A DNA stretch of 64,000 nucleotides from Azorinus chamasolen (taxonomy: Eukaryota > Mollusca > Bivalvia > Cardiida > Solecurtidae). Both the position numbers and the translations under genes were made by a program. The notes beneath the pieces were generated by a model. The model had not been told where the DNA came from. It saw only the letters and a list, made by a program, of their open reading frames with translations, and ran no database searches. Where the stretch lies: the NCBI GenBank assembly GCA_963576725.1, contig OY755243.1, positions 38,673,243 through 38,737,242 on the forward strand, written 5' to 3'. Below are positions 1 to 10,619 of this stretch, piece by piece. Numbering within the stretch: position 1 is the stretch's first letter; every line of letters begins with the position of its first letter.

Positions 1-384
1 TACATCTCTATATTGGAACAGTGTAATCTGAAACAATTTCACTAAAAATGCTGTCACCTAAAGCCTCTTTTGCTTCAATTATTTCATAAGGCACATAATA
101 ATTATTATTTTTGACAAAATCAGAAAGTACAGCAATAACTGCTGAATTCAAACAGATATAAAAACTACAACTAAAGGTGATGGAATACTGCCTTGATCCC
201 AAAAAAAAAGATTGTGCCACGGACATACAGACCAACCATGGGCCACATATGTATGGAAATTAAATTCACCTGGAAGTTTTAGGCTTCCAACTTCAAATTG
301 AATATCAGAAGATAATTTCAAAGATACAGCTAATTTTAAGAATTTTAATAACAAATATTACACAAACAAAGGTCACCAATATTC
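1..384 (-). pseudogene. Possible decayed downstream coding segment
   Basis: On the minus strand this stretch reads as two short open segments in different frames (about 354-148 and 235-8). The peptides look protein-like, for example one containing KLPGEFNFHTYVAHGW and one ending KEALGDSIFSEIVSDYTVPI. It lies just downstream of the protease-like exon at 385-638, whose own frame stops at 385. It may be a further exon with a frameshift, or chance. I do not recognise the family from this part. Confidence 0.22.
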
Positions 385-638
385 TTATGGCAGGTTATTA
401 TGAGTATCAAAGCCATTACAAACTACCATTCCACATTCATTATGGCTATACGGGTCAAAGAAGTAAAGTTTGGTGGAATTCTTCAGAATTGCACAAGAGT
501 AACCTGCTTTGAGCTCAGCCAGCATATTCTTGCACTTGATTTTCTCCAACTGAGTATCCTCCATCATAAACACATGACCAGTTTTGCAAGTAGGTGACAA
601 TGTGCCATGTAAATAAGTTCTGAAACTAGGAGATCCTT
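385..638 (-). CDS. Exon of a cysteine-protease-like (OTU / peptidase C76-like) domain, C-terminal half
   Basis: The exon would start after a good acceptor (a pyrimidine-rich run ending GCTTTAG, AG at 639-640) and reads to a TAA at 385. Its peptide includes LHGTLSPTCKTGHVFMMED, then a hydrophobic CAILKNSTKLYFFDPYSHNE core followed by CGMVVCNGFDTH. The FDPxSHNxxGM segment resembles the FDSHSRxxxG segment holding the catalytic Asp/His of OTU- and C76-like cysteine proteases, which occur in many invertebrate transposon-linked proteins. The matching N-terminal half, with a QC motif, lies at 2256-2453 on the same strand. Domain identity is inferred from motif memory. The gene is probably broken, since the interval between the halves is full of duplications and a transposon. 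Confidence 0.45.
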
Positions 639-1440
639 CTAAAGCAAAATGAGAAAATTTCTGACTCATTCTTATTGAGTCTGTTCATGAGCAGTTATGA
701 AAAGTACAACACTATTTACACCCCTTAAGCACTTACTTTTAGTAGCCGTATTTATTTTTCAAAACTAACATCAAAACTAATGATCCTGAAGGATCAGTAA
801 ATATAACAACACTGAGAATGAAGTACAGGATGACTTTTTACAGCCGCCTTGATCATTCGAAAGCAAAATCAGCAATGCAAAAAGAGAAAATTGCAGACTC
901 TGTTTTATTGAGTCTGTTCAATATGAGCAGTTATGAAAATTACAACACTACTCACACCCTCTGGCCCCAGCTTAAGCGATATTCAATTTTCATAACTAAT
1001 AACATGATGGTTACATCAAAACTAATGATCCCAAAGGACCAGAAAATATAACAACACTGAGGATGAAGTATGAGGCGACTTTTTAATGGCCGCCACACAA
1101 GCACTTAACACCTGCTGTTGTAAAGTACATAAGTTCTAAAAGTAAGAGATCCTTCAAAAGCAAAATCAGCAATGTGAAAGTGAAAATTGCAGACTCGGTT
1201 TTATTGAGTCTGTTCATGAGCAGTTATGAAAAGTGCAACACTACTCATGCCCCCTTAAGCACTGGCTTAAGTGGTATTCAATTTTTAAAACTAATCACAG
1301 AAACTAATGATCCCGAAAGACTTGAAGAAATAACAGCACTGAGAATGAAGTATGGGTGACTTTTTACTGTCGCCACACAAGCACTTAACACCTGCTGTTG
1401 TAATGTACATAAGGTCTGGATTCAGACATTTTTCTAAAGC
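632..1440. repeat. Three tandem units of ~280 bp carrying exon relics
   Basis: Words such as TTATTGAGTCTGTTCA, GAGCAGTTATGAAAA, AACTAATGATCC and ACAACACTGAGAATGAAGTA recur about every 280 bp (near 675, 905 and 1200). Two units also carry a degenerate copy of the protease-like exon's 5' edge, GATCCTTC followed by a relative of the exon's AAGTTCTGAAAC (near 1130-1165 and 1395-1440). The duplicated unit therefore spanned the intron end plus the exon start. It reads as a decayed intragenic tandem duplication. Confidence 0.6.
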
Positions 1441-2255
1441 CCCGTTCCCACTATCACAGTGCTGGTCCCGGTACCCCACGGTACTTCCCGGTGAAGAAAT
1501 AGCCGGCGTTCGGGATGATACGGGACCTTATTTCTTAAAAAATTAATGTACATTCCTGACGTTGCCTTGGTGGACCCCTGATTTAGAAGCAGGATCTTCC
1601 AGTTTGACCCCGGACTATCCCGGTTAGTCACGGTGTATTTACGGTGTAGGGCCGGCGTTTTCCCGGTTGAACACGATACAATTCGGTGTGACCCGGTCTT
1701 CGCCAGTAGTGCCGCGGTGGCCGCCAGTATCACCCCGTCATATCCCAGGTGTGCGCCAGTGACAAGTGGGCGTTACCCAGGTATAAACGGGGGTTGACCG
1801 GCAGACAAACCGGCTCATACCTTGCCAGTCCCTAACTCCATCAGTACAAAACGAGACTATACCGTCGTACACCGGAGCTATACTGGTCCAATGCCGGGGG
1901 TTCACCAAAAGTCTATCATGGATGAGGTGCTCGCCAACATCCTGGATTACTAGGGACTATCACGGTAAAGCCAGGGTAGAGACCCGGACCTGCACCGGAA
2001 TTTACCGGGGTTGGCCCGGAATTGCCAGGATTAAGCCAGTTTTGGATATCTTTCCCGGTGACTCTCGGTGACTCCTGGTTGTTTTAAATATTTTAAAACA
2101 TCCGGTGCTGTCTGCCGGATCAATAGGGTTCATCAGGGATCTTCCCGGATGTTAACAGTGCCGCCAGGGATGTACTCCCGGTTTGACACGGTTTCCCCCG
2201 GACCACACATCCGGGACGTGCCGGGGGACCAATCAGGGACAGTGGGAACGGGGCT
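1438..2255. mobile_element. GC-rich non-autonomous transposon with terminal inverted repeats
   Basis: This ~820-bp block is rich in CCGG, CCCGG and GTACC words, in sharp contrast to its AT-rich surroundings. It begins AGCCCCGTTCCCACT (1438-1452) and ends with the exact inverse (2241-2255). Similarity continues inward (GGTCCCGG on the left against GGTCCCCCGG on the right). No transposase frame was found. It lies at the 3' edge of the protease-like exon 2256-2453 and so probably interrupts that gene. I could not identify a target-site duplication. Confidence 0.6.
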
Positions 2256-2453
2256 GAACATGGCAGGGTATATCCTCTTTTGTCAGGTACTCTTCACAAA
2301 TATTAAGGTACAGTCTGTCACCTTCACTAAGAATATTGTCTAAGATTTGTTCCATGTTGTTGGTGCTGATATAACTTTTATGTACAGCACATGCAGAATT
2401 GGCTAAGCACTGCTTCTGTCTTTCTTTCAAGGAAGAGTGTCCTTGATGTAAAA
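2256..2453 (-). CDS. Exon of the cysteine-protease-like domain, N-terminal half (catalytic Cys region)
   Basis: After an acceptor (CTTCAAATCAG, exon from 2453) the minus strand encodes HQGHSSLKERQKQCLANSAC, a short linker, then NMEQILDNILSEGDRLYLNI and EEYLTKEDIP. This follows the order seen in OTU/C76-like proteases: a QG lead, GRQC(x)ANS with the nucleophile Cys, then an aspartate-rich IL.EGD.LY helix and an 'xLP' end. The open frame runs straight into the TIR transposon at 2255, and no clear donor is visible there. The exon is probably truncated and the gene inactive. The family call is inference from motifs. Confidence 0.45.
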
Positions 2454-2499
2454 CTGATTTGAAGCAACATCTTGATGGCACCTTTCACAAAAAAACTTA

Positions 2500-3334
2500 C
2501 AATGAAATTTCTAAAGACATTAAGATTTTTTTTTTCAAACTAATATTGTTCACATTATTTTTGGTGAACCTTTTCACTTCAACACCAGAATGGAAACCAC
2601 AATTAAACATGATGAAATTAGTTAAGATTAATGATTTTATAAAATAACTTTCAGTCAAAATAAGAAAATACTTTATTTAATAGACATCCATTATATTTAT
2701 TATCTTATTATTGGATCAAGCTAGGTTTCTATTTTGTTTTTTTTTAGTTTGCGGCCACCAGTCATGAAATTTCATGAAAACTAGTCATTCAGTATGTATT
2801 TGTATAAAATTATATATATATATATTATAATTTTTTACTGTATTAAAAGTTTGAATAAGCTTCTTTAATAAGGTACTAAAAAAATCAAAAAGAAAAAAAA
2901 CAACCTTTGAGTCTTCTTCAAATCTTCTTCGAAAGTTTGAAGGTCATAAAATGTGACAGTGTTATGCTGTCTTAAGTTCATAAATTGTGTCAATATTATA
3001 AATATTATAATAATGTCATCAGAATGACCTCACAGAACATTTATTTGTTTACTTACGCCTGTATTGCATGAAAAATAACAAGGCTACCAGACACTGTTTA
3101 GCCTGCAATATGGTAGTAAGTCAACTTACTACCATATTGCATGTAAAATTTTTAGCTATCTGAGTTAAGCCCTTATTGCAATATCACAAAAATGATATAA
3201 ATGTCTGAAATATTTTGTTCCCATTTTCACAGTTTATGCCTAACAGAAAAAGAAAGTGAAAAATAAAAAAAAAACATTTTTGACAAAATATGTAGTTACG
3301 CCCTTATTGCGTTGAACCCTCGATATATATATCC
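2500..3334. other. AT-rich non-coding stretch with a hairpin
   Basis: No supported gene. It holds A/T homopolymers, a short (TA)n near 2813 and a perfect hairpin with 16-bp arms around a TCAA loop at 3105-3140 (arm GCAATATGGTAGTAAG). TTACGCCTGTATTGCATG near 3053 and TTACGCCCTTATTGCGTTG near 3297 look like repeated ends of an unclassified element. Confidence 0.4.
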
Positions 3335-3522
3335 CAGTTACCCTAAAATCTCCCCTACCCATCAGTTGGTAAAGCTGAATAAGTCAACATGACACCATTT
3401 TGGTAACTTTAATTAGACTGACATAGTAGCAAATAGTGTAGACCTTGATCAGACTGATCCTTCAGGAGCAGTTTGATCTGGGTCTCACAATTTGCCTAAA
3501 GTTGTAAATTCAAAATACAGTA
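3335..3522. mobile_element. Palindromic element, family I
   Basis: It has an outer arm GTTACCCTAAAATCTCCCC and an inner part GCAAATAGTGTAGACC, then a TGATCAGACTGATCC / AGCAGTTTGATCTGGG hairpin. Family I is defined by ends like AATTAGGGTAT and CCAAATAC plus this AGACC core. Confidence 0.5.
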
Positions 3523-3525
3523 AAA

Positions 3526-3724
3526 CCTCTCTATTATGGCCACTAAATTACATCAAGTATTTTGTGTTAAAGGCAGGTGGCTGCTTAAAGCAAGGTGAAA
3601 GTAAAACAGAACGCTCCTATAGGAGCGTTCTGTTTTACTTTCACCTTGCTTTAAGCAGCCACCTGCCCTAAATATCAACTAATTAACACAATTCAGTGGC
3701 CGTTATAGAGAGGTTCTGACTGTG
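3526..3724. mobile_element. Palindromic element, family G
   Basis: This is a near-perfect ~200-bp inverted repeat. Its ends are TACAGTAAAACCTCTCT and the inverse AGAGAGGTTCTGACTGT, the inner arms are AGGCAGGTGGCTGCTTAAAG, and the centre is GCTCCTATAGGAGC at 3613-3626. Family G lacks the TTAACCC ends of most other families but has the same centre. Confidence 0.75.
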
Positions 3725-3989
3725 CTGAAGGTAGTTAGGGTAGTTATAATTATGAGACTGATCTCTCAATAAGCATCAAAAGGGTTGTAAAGAGCATCCC
3801 GCATTCTGAAGCAGTGAGTCCTCTATCCCACACACCTTAACTCTATTACAATCAAAACATCTTCATCAACAAGGAGACTATTAGCCGGTACCTTTCTGGT
3901 GCTGAATGTTCAGGGATTGACTCATTCATGAAAGGGTAACTGTTTTGAAGGCTCTACATTCCCATGGCAAACTGTACATGTCATGATCA

Positions 3990-4140
3990 GAGCAACTGAT
4001 AACCCTGCAACTTTAATTGCCTTCACAGACAAAGTAGAATTAGATTAGACAGCTCCTGTATGAGCTGTCTGATCAGGGTCTGCTCCATTTGCTTGTGGGA
4101 TAATATAGAGGCGTGATTCTGTGTTTATTTCATGGACAAA
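3990..4140. mobile_element. Degenerate palindromic element, family D
   Basis: The core AGACAGCTCCTGTATGAGCTGTCTGATCAGG is followed by GTCTGCTCCATTTGCTTG and a GATAATATAGA word typical of family D. The outer ends are not clear. Confidence 0.4.
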
Positions 4141-4364
4141 ACTTCCGGTGTTCATTTGCAATTACATGTATAAAAATTCAGTGAAGTAGTATTCATGAAA
4201 TACTTATTTCTTACATGGAGAGTCAATATATATAGGTAAAGGTTTGATTTTTAGGGGGAATTCTATGTGGCTTAAAATTTCCTTTAACCTAATACTTGAT
4301 AATCCCACATTGTATGCCTTTGTGAGCTGTCTGATCAGTGTCTTCTCTGTTTGCTTACATGTAC

Positions 4365-5660
4365 AGACCTTTTTATGCCCCCAAAGGGAGGCATATAGTA
4401 ATCACACAGTCCGGCCAGTCTGTCAGTCTGTTAGTCCTGCATCATTTTCACTCTGTAACTCCTACATACATGAGTGGATTTAAAAATACAAATGCTCACC
4501 AACTTAAGATGATGTGTCGCAAAAAAGAACCAGGTTCCTACCGCAAAGGTCAAGGTTACAATTGGGGATCAAATGTAAAAAATGGGGACATTTTGTTGTG
4601 TCTGCTCTGTAACTTAAACATACATGAGTGGATTTCAAAATGACCTGGTACAAATGTTTACCACCTTGAGACGATGTGTCGCGAAAAAGAACCAGGTTCT
4701 TTAATCTCAAAGGTCAAGGTCACAATCAGGGAGTCAAAATTCGAAACTGGAGACATTTTGTTATGTCCCCTCTGTAACTTTTACATACATGAGTGGATTT
4801 CAAAATAACCTGATACAAATGTTCACCACCTTAAGACAATTTGTCATGAAAATTAATCCGGGTTCCTAATCTCAAAGATCAAGGTCAAAATCAGGGGTCA
4901 AAGTTAAAAAATAGGGACATTTTGTCGTGTCGACCTACATACATTAGTGGATTTCAAAATAAACTGGTACAAATGTTTACTGCCTTGAGATTATGTGTCA
5001 CAAAAACAAACGAGGTTCCTATCTCAAATATCAAGGTCATATCTAGGGGTCAAAGTTCAAAACTGGGGACATTTTGTTATGTCTGCTCAGTAACTTACTA
5101 CATACATGAGTGGATTTCAAAATAACCTAGTACAAATGTTCACCACCTTGAATTGATTTGTCGTACAAATGAACCAGGTTCCTATCTCAAAGGTCAAGGT
5201 CAAAATCGGGGGTCAAAGTTAAAAAATGGGAACATTTTGTCTTGTCCACTCTGTAACTCCTACATACATGAATGGATTTCAAAATAACCTGGCACAAAAT
5301 GTTCACCAAAAGTTGATCATGAGGTGATGTGTCACGAAAAAGAACCACTGGCTCCTATCTCAAAGGTCAAGGTCACAATCGGGGTCACAGTTAAAAATGG
5401 GAACATTTTGTTGTGTCTGCTCTCTAAGTCCTACATACATTAGTGGATTTCAAAATAACCTATTACAAATCTTAACCACTTTGAAACAATGTGTCGCAAA
5501 AAAAAGAACCAGGTTCCTATCTCAAGGATCAAGGTCACAATAGGGGGTCAAAGTTAAAAAAAGGGGACATTTTGTTGTGTCCACTCTGTAACTCCTACGT
5601 ACATGAGTGGATTTCAAAGTAACCTGGCACAAATGTTCACCACCTAAGCTTCTTCAAAAT
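4365..5660. repeat. Mollusc-type element with ~168-bp tandem units (about eight copies)
   Basis: It starts with TGCCCCCAAAGGGAGGCATA and an AGTCTGTCAGTCTG segment. The unit ACATACATGAGTGGATTTCA ... ACCAGGTTCCTATCTCAAAG ... GGGGACATTTTGTTGTGTC then repeats to about 5650. The layout (short inverted start, CTGT-type microsatellite, long tandem units) matches the pearl-like elements at 37938 and 42063. Short open frames here are repeat artefacts. Confidence 0.65.
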
Positions 5661-5808
5661 GCAATATGGTCTAGGCATACACATGATCCACCAAGCTTTA
5701 ATGTAGGTGATATCCTTTGGGGGTATTTGTTACTGTCTGTGACAGCTCTTAATGTTCAATATTGTTTGCTGTGTTTTTAGAAACAATTTAATCATATGCT
5801 TTTAACCG

Positions 5809-6608
5809 GGGTACGGACAAAACCCCACCAGGACGTAACCCCACTAGGACGTAACCCCACAGGACAAAACCCCATAGGACACAAACCCACTGCCAAGTGT
5901 GTCAAGGCGGACAAAACCCCACATGTTAACATAATTGGGTTATAAATCAACTTTTAGATAATTTGAAGAAGAAACACTCAATCAGAATATAAATTCAAAG
6001 CAAGATCTTTACATTTTCAAATTTAAAGTTACAATCTGCAAATAAAAATAGAAGTTAAAGTATATTTAAAATTAGGTCAAAATTATGAATAAATAAAGAA
6101 TGTGGTTATATTATAATAGTTTATATGCAATATGTGCTAATATTACATTATCCACATCTATTGAATCTATATTAAGTGTACCAATGCAAACATGGTTGAG
6201 CCAGATCATAAAATTGTGAAAATGATTTGGGTCTACCCTGTTTGTAAGTTAAGAAAAGGAATTGGTTAATTTTGGTTATACCATGTATGCCTTTTTTGTA
6301 TAGAATGTGGTTCACCTAATTACCATATGCTTAACAACATAGTTATTTATAATACTTTTATTCAAATTGAAATTAAATATTTATACTTATTTCTTTTCTT
6401 GTATGTTTTATTCTCCCTTTCTATTGCTATGAAGTGCCATTTGTATATATAAATCCTTAATTAAATACATAATTTTTATTAAAGTGGGGTTTTGTCCATG
6501 TGGGGTATTGTCCTGCTGGGGTTTGGTCCTAGTGGGGAATTGTCCTGTGGGGTTACGTCCTAGTGGGGTTACGTCCTAGTGGGGTTTTGCCCTACACCCC
6601 TTTTAACC
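5809..6608. mobile_element. TIR element whose ends are arrays of GGACGTAACCCC-type words
   Basis: The left end TTTTAACCGGGGTACGGAC leads into repeats of GACAAAACCCCA and GGACGTAACCCCACTA. The right end carries the inverse (TAGTGGGGTTACGTCC repeated) and closes at CACCCCTTTTAACC. About 550 bp of AT-rich sequence without a gene lies between. Multiple sub-terminal copies of one short word in inverted orientation are typical of transposase-binding arrays; that role is inference. Confidence 0.65.
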
Positions 6609-7055
6609 AGTTACTTCATGAATAATCAGGAAAAACATAATAACATGAGTATTGATTAGATTATTTTTATAATGCCCCCACCCCTTTGGGGCATATTGTT
6701 TTTGCCCTCAGTCTGTCTGTTGGTTTATGTTTGTCCCCAACTTTAACGTTGGCGATAATTTTGTAGCACATTGTAACATACTTCAAACTTGGCATGCATG
6801 TGCAACTTATGGAGATAAACATTTTTAGGGGTGACTTACTGAAGGTCAAGTCCATACATCAAGATCAAAGGTCAAATCACATCTTGTTTAAAATGGCTCG
6901 TGAATACAGGAAATTTTGGCCATGCAATTGACTGAAACTGTAGAATTATAATTATCTATATTATTTCATGAGCAAAACAGCAGACCTGATCAGATGGCTT
7001 CTACAGGTCTACTGTGTTTGCAAAGGCTTAGAAAAGCATATTTATGAAGTAAAAG
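6600..7055. mobile_element. Family D palindromic element with an inserted fragment
   Basis: The left part TTAACCAGTTACTTCATGAA and right part GAAGTAAAAGGGTT fit family D, with the core CCTGATCAGATGGCTTC and GTCTACTGTGTTTGCAAAGG. The stretch 6670-6895 is foreign. It begins with GCCCCCACCCCTTTGGGGCA and contains CAGTCTGTCTGTTGG, like the start of the pearl-like elements elsewhere. Confidence 0.5.
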
Positions 7056-7160
7056 GGTTGATACACAGATTAACTGATATTGGCATAATGGGTAGAGTTT
7101 TGTATGAATAAACACATCAAGTAAAGGGTTAACCAACTGATACTGTTTTGATTTAGATAA

Positions 7161-7367
7161 TACAGTAAAACCTCTCTTAACAGGAATTCTAGTAGAGAAG
7201 AATTTAGATATTTTAGACAGGTGACTGCTTAATGCAAGGTGAAAGTCATGCAGAAAGCTCCTCTAGGAGCTTTCTGCATGACTTCCACCCTGCATTAAGC
7301 TGTTACCTGTCTCCAAGACCAATATTCATACTAAATTTAATGTCCGGTTAAGAGAGGTTTTACTGTA
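7161..7367. mobile_element. Palindromic element, family G
   Basis: TACAGTAAAACCTCTCTTAA at the left and its inverse at the right. The inner arms are GCAAGGTGAAAGTCATGCAG and the centre is GCTCCTCTAGGAGC. This copy keeps the intact TTAA words that serve as insertion sites in the disrupted copy at 44083-44919. Confidence 0.75.
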
Positions 7368-7369
7368 CA

Positions 7370-8476
7370 TCTTGAAAATAATATGTAATGCCAGAAATGA
7401 ATGAACTACTAAGGTGTGCTTATGTAAAGTCAAGGTGTGGAGCAAATTGTCTTGTTAGACTGAACATATTCATGTTTGTATTCCTAATAAACCAGATTTT
7501 GGCAGGATTTCATTGAACTGGTTCTTGAATACAAAGAATCTCTGTGAGCCCTTATGCTGCTATGAAAAATAATGTCTACACATTTACTTCTGATTTGGAA
7601 CATTTGTACTTTAAGGTAGGTTTGTTTTGTTAAAGCTTTAAAGAAACTACTGGCAAACAGCTTTGATCTTGATAAAATGCTTAATTACTTGGCATCTCAA
7701 CTGGATCAATAAGCTGTTTGCAATATATGACACATCCTGACTGGCAGGATAAGGGGTTACAGTAAATACCAGATTACTCCTATTCATTACAAGAAGATCA
7801 TCAATTAAATAAGTATCACCACAATATAGTGGTCAGGAAAAATTATTGCCCAAATTATATCCATGGTAGTGACCTGTCAATCAAACATCCCCATAAACTG
7901 ATAGTGTAGACTAGCTGATATCTCATTTTCGACAGGTCCATTTCATAAAGAGAGTGATTAAGCTTTGAGACCTGTCTCACAGGTGGGAACGATCTCTGCC
8001 AGAATCATGTCTGATAATTTGGCTGGAGATCCATGTGAGATACAGTAGTATTTCTAACCTGCTAATAAAACCAGAGTTACTGAACATTTATATATACTTG
8101 CAAACAGTAATTATCCACATTAAATGCGTAAAAATCTCTACATGAACACTGCAAATTTTGATAGCTCAATGGAAGGTGAGGATTTGGACATGAACTTTGA
8201 AATTGTAATTTTGTAAATATTGGAAAGCTGAAATTTTAATGAAAGGTAACTTTCAGAAATACAGGTAAATTCAACAATTCAAAGGTATGAGTTCTTGCAG
8301 TCCTCTCTGATGGGAAGATTGGCTTGGTCTAATAGATTGTCTAACATTGTAGACATGATAAAATAGCTTTTTTATTGTCAGTAGCAGTATCTGGGAGAAG
8401 TATTGAAAGAATTGATATAAAACATTTGAGTATAACCCAGATAAAAACTGATTATGCATCGGGTTTAAACTTACCG
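7370..8476. other. No recognisable feature
   Basis: About 1.1 kb of AT-rich sequence. I see no long open frame, no clear splice-bounded exon and no palindromic core. Confidence 0.4.
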
Positions 8477-8693
8477 TAACCCTTTCTTTGCTGAATTTTC
8501 AGAGTGGAATAATCCATCACTGTTTATTGGTAGAGTCCATACAGTATAAAATGGTAAAATTAGGGAGAGGATCTTGAATGACAAACAGTGAAGACCCTGA
8601 TCAGAGGGCTCCTCCAGGAGCCCTCTGATCTGGGTCTACACAGTGTTTCCAAATGACAGTGCATGCATATGTCCTGCATTCAAATTGGGTTAA
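8477..8693. mobile_element. Palindromic element, family E
   Basis: GTAACCCTTTCTTTGCTGAA at the left, ending near TTAA at 8690-8693. The core reads GACAAACAGTGAAGACCCTG, then ATCAGAGGGCTCCTCCAGGA and the inverse. Confidence 0.6.
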
Positions 8694-8742
8694 AACATAA
8701 CAGGCCTTGGTAGATCTTGGTCTACATTATATATACACTGAT

Positions 8743-9138
8743 TTAACCCGTCACATTGCGGGACACGCCAGACACTATGTCCTTTGCAAACAGTGTAGAC
8801 CCAGATGAGAGTGTGGACGGAGTTTCGGCCAGCTGACATTTCGGCCTGGAAGTTTTGGCCTAGGACGTTTCGGCCAGCTATTTTTTCAAAACGTTTCGGC
8901 CAAAATTGAAAAATTGTATTTAAAACCCAAAATTGAATAATCAAAACCATAAAGTAACCCTTTATAAGGAAAATATTGATATTTGGTCCAGTAAATTTTT
9001 GTTATATAAATCATGATATTAGCTAAGCGACTTCAAGGCCAAAACCTCCGGGCCGAAACTCCGTCCACCCTCTCATCTGGGTCTACACTGTTTGCAAAGG
9101 CCATAGTGTCTGGCGTGTCCCGCACTGTGACGGGTTAA
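8743..9138. mobile_element. Family F element (TTAACCCGTC arms) with foreign sequence in its centre
   Basis: The left arm TTAACCCGTCACATTGCGGG ... AGACCCAGATGAGAG (8743-8815) is the inverse of the right arm at 9066-9138, which ends GACGGGTTAA. The usual GCTCCT centre is missing. In its place is ~250 bp that opens with GTGGACGGAGTTTCGGCC, belonging to the TTTCGGCC element below. Confidence 0.6.
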
Positions 9139-9300
9139 TATTTATCAATATATAACTTATAGAGGGTTATTTAATGATTTTTATTATTCAATTTATGCTT
9201 TTTAATACAAATTTTCAATTTTGGTCGAAAAGTCCTAGGCCGAAATAATAGCTGGCCGAAACGTCCTGGGCCAAAACATCCTAGGCCGAAACGTCCTACA
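8816..9300. mobile_element. TIR element with repeated GGACGTTTCGGCC ends
   Basis: Left-end words TTTCGGCCAGCT, TTTCGGCCTGG and CTAGGACGTTTCGGCC reappear inverted at 9225-9300 (CTAGGCCGAAACGTCCT). About 90 bp inside each end also match as an inverted repeat. Its design parallels the element at 5809-6608: arrays of a short ACGT-containing word at both ends. It is interwoven with the family F arms. Confidence 0.5.
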
Positions 9301-9533
9301 TTCCATTCCTACATTAGATGCTTTTCTGTGTCTCCCACCCACACGGAGTCTGAGAAAAACTGTCTGTTCACAAAAGTGAAGGAGTTAGAATAGTTTTGCA
9401 CCAAGCCCTCGTATTGAGCATTTTAGGTACTGTTCAACAATCATGCGATGCATGTTCACATGTATACCGGTATGCATTTTTCATTTAGATTGTTCATGTG
9501 AGGCAGCCTTAGTAATCCATCTGGCTTGTAGTA

Positions 9534-9740
9534 ACAGTAAAACCTCTCTATAACGGCCACTAAATTACATCAAGTATTTTGTGTTAAAGGCAGGTGGCTG
9601 CTTAAAGCAAGGTGAAAGTGAAACAGAACGCTCCCATAGGAGCGTTCTGTTTTACTTTCACCTTGCTTTAAGCAACCACCTGCCCTAAATACCAACTAAT
9701 TAACACAATTTAGTGGCCGTTATAGAGAGGTTTTACTGTA
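9534..9740. mobile_element. Palindromic element, family G
   Basis: AACAGTAAAACCTCTCTATA to the inverse ending TTTTACTGTA. The centre is GCTCCCATAGGAGC. It is nearly the same sequence as 3526-3724. The half hairpin just upstream (9370-9410, GAAGGAGTTAGAATAGTTTT) has a full copy at 49325-49393. Confidence 0.75.
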
Positions 9741-9844
9741 TTATGCTGGTGGTTCTAACTGGGTGTTCTTCTGTGCATGAAACAATAAATTTGTTCTGTG
9801 TCTTCCTGCATCTGTAATTGGCTGGGCGTAACAATTTGACTAAA

Positions 9845-10035
9845 TACTGTTAAAGCAACATAAAACCCAGTATAAACAAAAATAGACAATGCTGGGTGAA
9901 ATTCATGCAAAACTCTCCCAGAGGAACTTTCTGCAGGACTTTGACCCTGCATTAAGCTGTCACCTGTCTTAAAGGCCAATAATGATACTTGTTCAAGTGT
10001 TTTGTAGTATATATTGGGTTTTACTGGGTTTTTTG
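9845..10035. mobile_element. Degenerate family G element
   Basis: It keeps TTCATGCAAAACTCTCCCAG / GAACTTTCTGCAGGAC, GACCCTGCATTAAGCTGTCA and a GGGTTTTACTGGG end. The palindrome is eroded. Confidence 0.4.
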
Positions 10036-10273
10036 AAAGTGTCACCCCTTGATATAATAATTTATGTCTACACTACTTCTATATGATAATTGAACCATTT
10101 TTCAAGGTTATTTTCCCCCAGATAAAGTTACTGAATGGAATGAATAGACTTCAGACTGTATATGCACTTAACCTAAACAAATGAATATATTTTAGTTTTG
10201 CTGTGAAATAGCAGATTGAATGGCCAGGCTGGTGATATAAGCCTTGGCACAATCCCATCAAATCTCATATCTC

Positions 10274-10502
10274 TTAACCCTTTCCTCCATAGGCTATTTT
10301 TAGATCCATCCACTTTGAATAAATCTACCGAAAAGGAGCATTAATTTCTAGAAAAGATTTTTTTAGAATTTTGTAGTTTGAAACCATTGTGATAAATAGA
10401 GCATTTGCTCCTATAGGAGCAAATGCTCTATTTATCACACTGGTTTCATAAAGTGACATTTACAGAGGCGTAGAAAGGTGTATTTATGGAGGAAAGGGTT
10501 AA
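10274..10502. mobile_element. Palindromic TTAA element, family A (reference copy)
   Basis: TTAACCCTTTCCTCCATAGG at the left and GGAGGAAAGGGTTAA at the right. Between them is a near-perfect palindrome with arms GAAACCATTGTGATAAATAG and AGCATTTGCTCCTA, centred on GCTCCTATAGGAGC (10407-10420). The CCCTTT terminus flanked by TTAA fits piggyBac-like target choice. There is no coding capacity. At least 14 whole or partial family A copies occur in the window. Confidence 0.8.
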
Positions 10503-10619
10503 CTAAACTCTCTAACTGCTGCTTTCTAACATGGCAGTACTTCTGCCATGATATAATTATCATTATGCCTATTCATTCTGGAATTGTTTACTATAAAGAA
10601 TTTGAAATACTAGTATTCA

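Noticed and set aside
10274..10502. Palindromes as intrinsic terminators or microRNA precursors
   Set aside because: They are element-borne, multi-copy and far longer and more perfect than terminators. A microRNA call needs small-RNA data.
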